A DNA stretch of 64,000 nt from Kutzneria buriramensis (GTDB lineage Bacteria > Actinomycetota > Actinomycetes > Mycobacteriales > Pseudonocardiaceae): NCBI RefSeq assembly GCF_003387475.1, contig NZ_QUNO01000001.1, positions 372,001 through 436,000 of the forward strand. Direction: 5' to 3'. Positions 58,966 to 64,000 of the stretch are shown here, one piece after another. The notes under the pieces are model-generated. The model saw only the letters and a program-made list of their open reading frames with translations. It was not told the origin of the DNA and made no database searches. The stretch's first letter is position 1. Each line of letters opens with the position of its first letter. Both the position numbers and the translations under genes were made by a program.

Positions 58966-59915
58966 AGATAGGTCACGGTCACCCAGGCGTTGTCGGTCAG
59001 CCGGAGGCCGTCCAGGAACGTGCCGTCGGCCAGGTCGATGCCGGCGGGGTTGGAGACCTTGCGGCCGAACTGGTCCTTGCCGCCGTTGTAGCCGCTCTGG
59101 TAGGCCGCCTGCGCCTCGGGCTTGCCCTCGGGCAGGGTCTTCCACTCCTGCCGGGTGCTCGACGGGTTCCAGTAGTCGTCCTTGGTGTTCCACGGGCCGA
59201 CGTCCCACACCGGGGCCGTCTCGCAGCGCCCGTTGGCCGCGCACACCTTGACCTGGTACGTCTTCTTTCCGTTGGGGTTCAACGACTTCCCGGACGGCAG
59301 GGCGACGAAGTGGTCGTGCGAGACGATCTTGTGGCCGTTCGCGGTGGTGCTGCCGACCAGGCCCTCACGGGTGGCGTACACCTTGTACGAGCGGGCCGCG
59401 TGCGGCGCGACCGCCGGGGCCATCGAGGTGCTCGCCGACAGCGTCAGCTTGTGGGCGACCGGGCCGGTCGACCCGTACGGGGCGGTGAGCATCATTCGCA
59501 CCTGCACGGTCGCGCTGGCCTCCGGCAGCACGGCCGGCGCGTCCGAGGTCGCCTCCGTCCACTCGGTCCACTGGCCGTCGGCCTTGAGACCGCGGACGTC
59601 CACCGCCAGCTCGGAGTCGGCCGGCACGGCGCCGTCCAACGCGGCGGCGACCGTGTTCGCCTTCGCCGGCAGCTGGCGCGGGTCGAACATGATGATGCCG
59701 TTCTCCAGGTTCAGCTGGTCGGTGGCGGCGTGCGCCGGGCCGCCGGCCAGCCGCACCACGCCGTCGGCGTTGGCGATGTTGCTGTTGTCCTCGTTGTGGG
59801 ACGCCAGGTCCGCCGTCCACGTGGTGGTCGCGGCCTGGGCCGGGGCGCTGAGCGACAACGGCAGGACCGTGGCGGCCGTCACCAGCAGCGCCGCGTACAG
59901 GGGTGTCTTTCGCAT
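58956..59915 (-). CDS. Secreted protein of unknown function
   Basis: Protein of 319 residues. A signal peptide (1-28, cut after AQA) precedes a beta-rich N-terminal half and a C-terminal domain. That domain has SHDHFVALPSGKSLNP, YQVKVCAANGRCETAPVWDVGPWNTKDDYWNPSSTRQEW and ADGTFLDGLRLTDNAWVTVTYLWT. The ending matches a group of secreted actinomycete proteins I recall, so the TnpB insertion just behind the stop has not truncated it. The two Cys can form a disulfide. A cell-wall-related role is possible but unproven. Confidence 0.7.
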   Translation of the reverse strand: MRKTPLYAALLVTAATVLPLSLSAPAQAATTTWTADLASHNEDNSNIANADGVVRLAGGPAHAATDQLNLENGIIMFDPRQLPAKANTVAAALDGAVPADSELAVDVRGLKADGQWTEWTEATSDAPAVLPEASATVQVRMMLTAPYGSTGPVAHKLTLSASTSMAPAVAPHAARSYKVYATREGLVGSTTANGHKIVSHDHFVALPSGKSLNPNGKKTYQVKVCAANGRCETAPVWDVGPWNTKDDYWNPSSTRQEWKTLPEGKPEAQAAYQSGYNGGKDQFGRKVSNPAGIDLADGTFLDGLRLTDNAWVTVTYLWT

Positions 59916-60007
59916 ACGCTGAGCGAATCCGTGACTTCGTGACTACTCAACGTACTGCGGCGATGTGCCCGTGAATTACTCACCTTGCCGCCGGTCACGG
60001 CTGCCGG

Positions 60008-61141
60008 TCAGCCGAGTGCCCTCCGGACGGCCTTCCGGTCCACTTTGCCCGGTCCCAGCAGCGGCAGTTCCGGCAGGAAGCGGATCACTTTCGGCACCGC
60101 CGCTCGGCCGGCTGCGGTTTTCACGGCTTCGCGGAGCTGAGCCTCGCTCGGCGGCTCGGTGGCGACGATCGCCGCCGCCACGATCTGGCCCCACTCCGCA
60201 TCGGGCAGGCCGATCACGCAGGCGTCGCTGACGCCGTCGACCGCCGTCAGGGCCCGTTCCACCAGCAGCGGAGCGATCTTCACGCCGCCGGTGTTGATCA
60301 CGTCGTCGAGCCGGCCGACCACCTCCAGCCGGCCGTCGGCCAGCCAGCGGCCGAGGTCGCTGGTGAGGAACCAGCCGTCCACGAACGGCGACTCGCCGTC
60401 GAAGCCGCGGTAGCCGTCGGCCAGCACCGGCCCCCGGATGTCGATCCGGCCGTCGGTGAGCCTGATCGATACGCCGTCCAGCGGCACCCCGTCGTACACG
60501 CAGCCGCTGGCCGTCTCGCTCATCCCGTACGAGGGGATGGCGTTGACGCCCTCGTCGCGGGCGCGTTGCCGAAGCGCCTCGGGCATCGCCGCACCGCCCA
60601 TGACGATGGCGTCGAAACCGCGCAGCGCCTCCAGGGCGTCGCCGGTCATCAGCCGGGTCAGCTGCGTGGGCACCAGGGCGGTGTAGTGCCGCCCCGGCGC
60701 CTCCAGCGCAGCGAAGGCCGCCTTCGTGAACTCCTCCGGCCGGAAACCGTCCGTCAGGTCCGCGACGGCCGGTCGAGTGCCCGCGAGCAGCGAACGGATC
60801 AGCACTTGAAGTCCGCCGATGTACCGGACGGACATCGCCAGCAGCCAGGTGCCTGGCCCGCCGAGCCGGGCGTGCGTGGCAGTGGCGGACGCCTTGATGG
60901 CGTCAGACGCCAGCAATGCGCCCTTCGGTGCACCCGTCGACCCGGACGTGCCGATCACCAGCGCCACCCGGTCGTCCACCGGCCGGTCCACGCCCAGCGC
61001 GGCCGGCAGACCCGGCTCCTGGTCGGTGACCGGCAGCAGCGCCGGGCCGTCGCCGGCCAGCGCCGCCGCCAGCGTCGGCAACAGCGCCAGCACCTCGGCC
61101 GGCCTGGTCGGCACGGGCAGTGCCCGCAGCTCGCGAACCAT
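60008..61141 (-). CDS. menE: o-Succinylbenzoate--CoA ligase
   Basis: ANL-superfamily enzyme of 377 residues, the short form usual in actinobacteria. Motifs are VIGTSGSTGAPKGALL, ALVPTQLTRLM, SYGMSETASGCVYDG, GWFLTSDLGRWLADGRLEVVGRLDDVINTGGVKIAPLLVE and the C-terminal catalytic Lys in LLGPGKVDRKAVR. It makes o-succinylbenzoyl-CoA, the substrate of MenB, which is encoded directly upstream on the same strand. ATG 61141 overlaps the menB stop (ATGA). Confidence 0.94.
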   Translation of the reverse strand: MVRELRALPVPTRPAEVLALLPTLAAALAGDGPALLPVTDQEPGLPAALGVDRPVDDRVALVIGTSGSTGAPKGALLASDAIKASATATHARLGGPGTWLLAMSVRYIGGLQVLIRSLLAGTRPAVADLTDGFRPEEFTKAAFAALEAPGRHYTALVPTQLTRLMTGDALEALRGFDAIVMGGAAMPEALRQRARDEGVNAIPSYGMSETASGCVYDGVPLDGVSIRLTDGRIDIRGPVLADGYRGFDGESPFVDGWFLTSDLGRWLADGRLEVVGRLDDVINTGGVKIAPLLVERALTAVDGVSDACVIGLPDAEWGQIVAAAIVATEPPSEAQLREAVKTAAGRAAVPKVIRFLPELPLLGPGKVDRKAVRRALG

Positions 61142-62052
61142 CAGAAGTAGTGCGGGTAGTCGGACCAGTCCGGGTCCCGCTTCTCCAGGAACGCGTTGCG
61201 GCCCTCGACGGCCTCGTCGGTCATGTACGCCAGCCGGGTCGTCTCGCCGGCGAAGATCTGCTGCCCGACCAGGCCGTCGTCGATCAGGTTGAAGGAGTAC
61301 TTGAGCATCCGCTGCGCGGTCGGCGACTTGCCGTTGATCTCGCGGGCCCACTCCAGCGCGGTGGCCTCCAGCTCGGCGTGCGGCACGACGGCGTTGACCA
61401 TGCCCATCTGGTGGGCCTGCTCGGCGGTGTAGGGCCGGCCCAGGAAGAAGATCTCGCGGGCGAACTTCTGGCCGACCTGCCGGGCCAGGTAGGCCGAGCC
61501 GTAGCCGCCGTCGAAGCTGCCCACGTCGGCGTCGGTCTGCTTGAACCGGGCGTGCTCGGCGCTGGCCAGCGTGAGATCGGCCACCACGTGCAGGCTGTGC
61601 CCGCCGCCCGCGGCCCAGCCCGGGACCACCGCGATGACCACCTTGGGCATGAACCGGATCAGCCGCTGGCACTCCAGGATGTGCAGCCGGCCGGCGCGGG
61701 CCTTGTCCACCGTGTCGGCGGTGTCGCCGCTGGCGTACTGGTAGCCGTCGCGGCCGCGGATGCGCTGGTCGCCGCCGGAGCAGAAGGCCCAGCCGCCGTC
61801 CTTCGGGGACGGTCCGTTGCCGGTGATCAGCACGCAGCCGACGTCCGGCGACATCCGGGCGTGGTCGAGGGCGAGGTAGAGCTCGTCCACGGTGTGCGGG
61901 CGGAAGGCGTTGCGGACCTCGGGCCGGTTGAAGGCGATCCGCACCGTGCCCTGGTCCACCGCGCGGTGGTAGGTGATGTCGGTGAAGTCGAAGCCCTCGA
62001 CGGCGCGCCACGCGGTCGGGTCGAACAAGTCGGACACGTGTTCATCAGCCAC
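61141..62052 (-). CDS. menB: 1,4-dihydroxy-2-naphthoyl-CoA synthase
   Basis: Crotonase-fold enzyme of 303 residues. It closes o-succinylbenzoyl-CoA to dihydroxynaphthoyl-CoA. The sequence is very close to M. tuberculosis MenB: DITYHRAVDQGTVRIAFNRPEVRNAFRPHTVDELY, GNGPSPKDGGWAFCSGGDQRIRG, WAAGGGHSLHVVADLTLAS, TDADVGSFDGGYGSAYLARQVG, ending DYPHYF. GTG 62052 is chosen because further upstream the frame runs into menD. Only 18 bp separate its start from that of divergent menD. Confidence 0.96.
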   Translation of the reverse strand: MADEHVSDLFDPTAWRAVEGFDFTDITYHRAVDQGTVRIAFNRPEVRNAFRPHTVDELYLALDHARMSPDVGCVLITGNGPSPKDGGWAFCSGGDQRIRGRDGYQYASGDTADTVDKARAGRLHILECQRLIRFMPKVVIAVVPGWAAGGGHSLHVVADLTLASAEHARFKQTDADVGSFDGGYGSAYLARQVGQKFAREIFFLGRPYTAEQAHQMGMVNAVVPHAELEATALEWAREINGKSPTAQRMLKYSFNLIDDGLVGQQIFAGETTRLAYMTDEAVEGRNAFLEKRDPDWSDYPHYF

Positions 62053-62070
62053 ACCTGGGAGAATAGGCGG

Positions 62071-63708
62071 GTGAACCCGTCCACCGCGCAGGCCCGTGTC
62101 CTGGTCGACGAACTCGTGCGCAACGACGTGCGGCATGTCGTGCTGTGTCCCGGATCACGCAATGCCGCGCTGGCCATCGCGCTGCACCACGCCTCGGTTG
62201 CAGGGCGGCTGACGCTGCACGTCCGCATCGACGAGCGGTCGGCCGGCTTCCTCGCGCTGGGGATCGCCCGCGCCGTGGGAAGGCCGGTGGCCGTCGTGTG
62301 CACGTCCGGCACGGCCGTGGCCAACCTGCACCCGGCGATGCTGGAGGCCGCGCACAGCCACGTGCCCCTGATCGCGCTGACCGCGGATCGTCCGATCGAG
62401 CTGGTCGGCTCCGGCGCCAGCCAGACCACCGTGCAGCACGGCGTTTTCGGCGCCCTGGTGTCGACCGTGGACTTCCCGATGGCCGAGCGGCGACCCGGGC
62501 AGAACGCCCTGTGGCGTGGCATGGTCTGCCGGTCCCTGCGCTCGGACGGACCGGTGCACCTCAACGTGCCGTTCCGTGAGCCGCTGGTGCCCGATGGCGA
62601 TCTCGACTGGCCGGAACCGTTGGAGGGACGCGCCGGCCCGTGGACCGCGGTGTCTCCGGTCGCAGAAAGCCGTTCCGGCGCAACGGATATCGGCCACCTC
62701 GGTGAGCGCACCCTGGTCGTCGTCGGCGACGTCTCGCCGGAGGTCGCCCGTGCCACGGGTTCCTTCGCGGCCGCGGCCGGTTGGCCGATCATCGTCGAGC
62801 CGCTGGGTTTCGCCGCCGGTGAGACGATCGGCACCGGCTCGTTGATGCTGGCCGTCGGCCTGCCCGCGGCGCTGCGGCCGGACTCGCTGCTGGTCGTCGG
62901 CCACACCTCGCTGAGCCGGGGCGAGCAGCGGGTCATCCGCGAAACCCCGGTCGTGCACGTGGTTTCCGAGCACCCACAGTGGACCGATCCGCAGCATCGG
63001 GCCGACTACGTCACCGGCCCGCTGGCGGTGCCGCCGCCGAATTTCGGCGACGCGTGGCTTTCTCGTTGGCGGGACGCCGACGCCGGCGTTCGGTCCATTG
63101 TGGACAAGTTTCTGGCCGACGAGCCGTGGCCGACCGGCCTGCACGTCGCGCAGGCACTCGTGGACGCCCTGCCGTACGGGGCAACGCTTTTCCTGGGCTC
63201 GTCGAACCCCGTCCGGGACGTCGACCTGGCCGCTGCGCGCCGCGTCGATCTGCGGATGTTCTCCAACCGCGGGCTCGCCGGCATCGACGGCACCCTGTCC
63301 TGCGCCGTCGGCGCCAGCCTCGACGCCGCGTACGGCTACGCCCTCGTCGGCGACCTGACTTTCCTTCACGACATCAACGGTTTGCTCATCGGTCCCGGCG
63401 AGATCCGGCCCAACCTGGCCGTCGTCGTGCTCAACGACGACGGTGGCGGCATCTTCTCGTTGCTGGAGCAGGGATCCCCGGAGCACGCCGACTCGTTCGA
63501 GCACGTCTTCGGCACCCCGCATGGCGCCGACCTCGCCGCGCTGTGCGCCGGCTACCGGGTGCCGCACGTGCTCGTCTCCGACGCCGCGTCACTGCGGGAG
63601 GCCCTCGCGCCGGCCGACGGCATCCGGGTCATCGAGGTCCGGGCCGATCGCTCTCGGTTGCGAGACCTGCATTCCCGACTGCGCTCCGTGGTCGCGGAGG
63701 CCTGGTGA
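62071..63708 (+). CDS. menD: 2-succinyl-5-enolpyruvyl-6-hydroxy-3-cyclohexene-1-carboxylate synthase
   Basis: Thiamine-diphosphate enzyme of 545 residues. It joins isochorismate and 2-oxoglutarate in the menaquinone pathway. The start STAQARVLVDELVRNDVRHVVLCPGSRNAALAIAL and GTAVANLHPAMLEAAHSHVPLIALTADRP are typical. The cofactor region has VGDLTFLHDINGLL and VVVLNDDGGGIFSLLEQG. GTG 62071 lies 18 bp from the divergent menB start. menF and menC are not in the window. Confidence 0.96.
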   Translation: MNPSTAQARVLVDELVRNDVRHVVLCPGSRNAALAIALHHASVAGRLTLHVRIDERSAGFLALGIARAVGRPVAVVCTSGTAVANLHPAMLEAAHSHVPLIALTADRPIELVGSGASQTTVQHGVFGALVSTVDFPMAERRPGQNALWRGMVCRSLRSDGPVHLNVPFREPLVPDGDLDWPEPLEGRAGPWTAVSPVAESRSGATDIGHLGERTLVVVGDVSPEVARATGSFAAAAGWPIIVEPLGFAAGETIGTGSLMLAVGLPAALRPDSLLVVGHTSLSRGEQRVIRETPVVHVVSEHPQWTDPQHRADYVTGPLAVPPPNFGDAWLSRWRDADAGVRSIVDKFLADEPWPTGLHVAQALVDALPYGATLFLGSSNPVRDVDLAAARRVDLRMFSNRGLAGIDGTLSCAVGASLDAAYGYALVGDLTFLHDINGLLIGPGEIRPNLAVVVLNDDGGGIFSLLEQGSPEHADSFEHVFGTPHGADLAALCAGYRVPHVLVSDAASLREALAPADGIRVIEVRADRSRLRDLHSRLRSVVAEAW

Positions 63709-63810
63709 TCGTTACCACTCTCGCTCCGTAGGAACCTACTAACGTTGGGTAGTGCCCCTCGGGTGCCTCTCCTAGGTTCGGGTTTCCAGGCCCACTAGGG
63801 GAGGTACGCC

Positions 63811-64000
63811 TTGAGATCACCCGCGTTCGTCGCGCTCGCGACCACCGTGGCCGGCCTGCTGCTGGCCGGCACCGCCGCGGCCGGCACCGGTAGCCCCGGC
63901 GGCCAGACCGTCGGCGACCCGTACTACCCGACCGACGGCAACACCGGTTACGACGTAGGCCACTACGACTTACGCCTTCAGTACCAGCCGGCCAGCGACC
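63811..64000 (+). CDS. Secreted M1 family metallopeptidase, N-terminal part (cut by window end)
   Basis: The TTG at 63811 follows AGGGGAGGT at 6 nt. The visible 63 codons encode a signal peptide (RSPAFVALATTVAGLLLAGTAAAG) and the start of the mature protein, GDPYYPTDGNTGYDVGHYDLRLQYQP. That is the usual beginning of secreted actinobacterial M1 aminopeptidases. The HExxH active site would lie beyond the window. The frame is open to the last base. Confidence 0.75.
   Translation, partial: MRSPAFVALATTVAGLLLAGTAAAGTGSPGGQTVGDPYYPTDGNTGYDVGHYDLRLQYQPASD

Overview
The window is high-GC actinobacterial chromosome. Frequent GTG/TTG starts, 4-bp ATGA/GTGA gene overlaps, two bld-type developmental regulators, a menaquinone pathway and System II cytochrome c maturation point to a filamentous actinomycete, most likely a member of the Pseudonocardiaceae; the genus is not resolved. 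Gene order follows the Mycobacterium tuberculosis Rv0497-Rv0530 segment and the Streptomyces bldN-rsbN-rex-hemACD segment, interrupted by lineage-specific blocks.

Region 1 (1-12.6 kb): Rv0497-like membrane protein, sugar-phosphate isomerase-like protein, proline dehydrogenase, thioesterase, proC, an excisionase-type HTH protein, the 33-residue ribosomal protein bS22, an epimerase and an acyltransferase. An inserted group follows (AOC-barrel secreted protein, D-amino-acid oxidase, YbjQ-like protein), then a HAD phosphatase, an RsbN-like membrane anti-sigma factor and a BldN-like ECF sigma factor.

Region 2 (12.7-26 kb): acyl-CoA synthetase, glutaredoxin-like protein, an ImmA/IrrE-type metallopeptidase, a P450 and a membrane-anchored molybdopterin oxidoreductase. 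The Rex-controlled tetrapyrrole operon comes next: rex (with a Rex operator over its promoter), hemA, hemC, a fused methyltransferase/hemD, and hemB. Small membrane proteins and a TetR regulator follow.

Region 3 (26-36.3 kb): an orphan sugar-binding lipoprotein divergent from the TetR gene, then a tightly coupled seven-gene unit. It encodes a MacA-like adaptor, MacB-type ATPase and permease, a DUF5666 lipoprotein, a second adaptor, and a response regulator/sensor kinase pair. Three of its products end in Gly-rich tails. A DUF4232 lipoprotein follows.

Region 4 (36.3-49.3 kb): hemL, four tandem 77-bp repeats that form a chain of overlapping 26-codon mini-ORFs, a histidine phosphatase and a TlpA thioredoxin. 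A block with phosphocholine-type phospholipase C, DUF1990, TetR and a membrane protein is inserted before ccdA-resB-ccsA and a MinD/ParA-like ATPase. A damaged ltrA-like gene ends the region.

Region 5 (49-64 kb): bldC, a strongly structured intergenic segment, Lrp/AsnC, DUF4229, a cysteine synthase-like desulfhydrase and a secreted propeller-like protein. An ArsR/SRPBCC/DUF899 stress locus has two identical operators. After an Idh/MocA oxidoreductase come the menaquinone genes menA, menE, menB and menD, with a TnpB element inserted after menA and flanked by a 12-bp direct repeat. The start of a secreted M1 peptidase is cut by the window edge. I saw no rRNA or tRNA gene and no CRISPR array.
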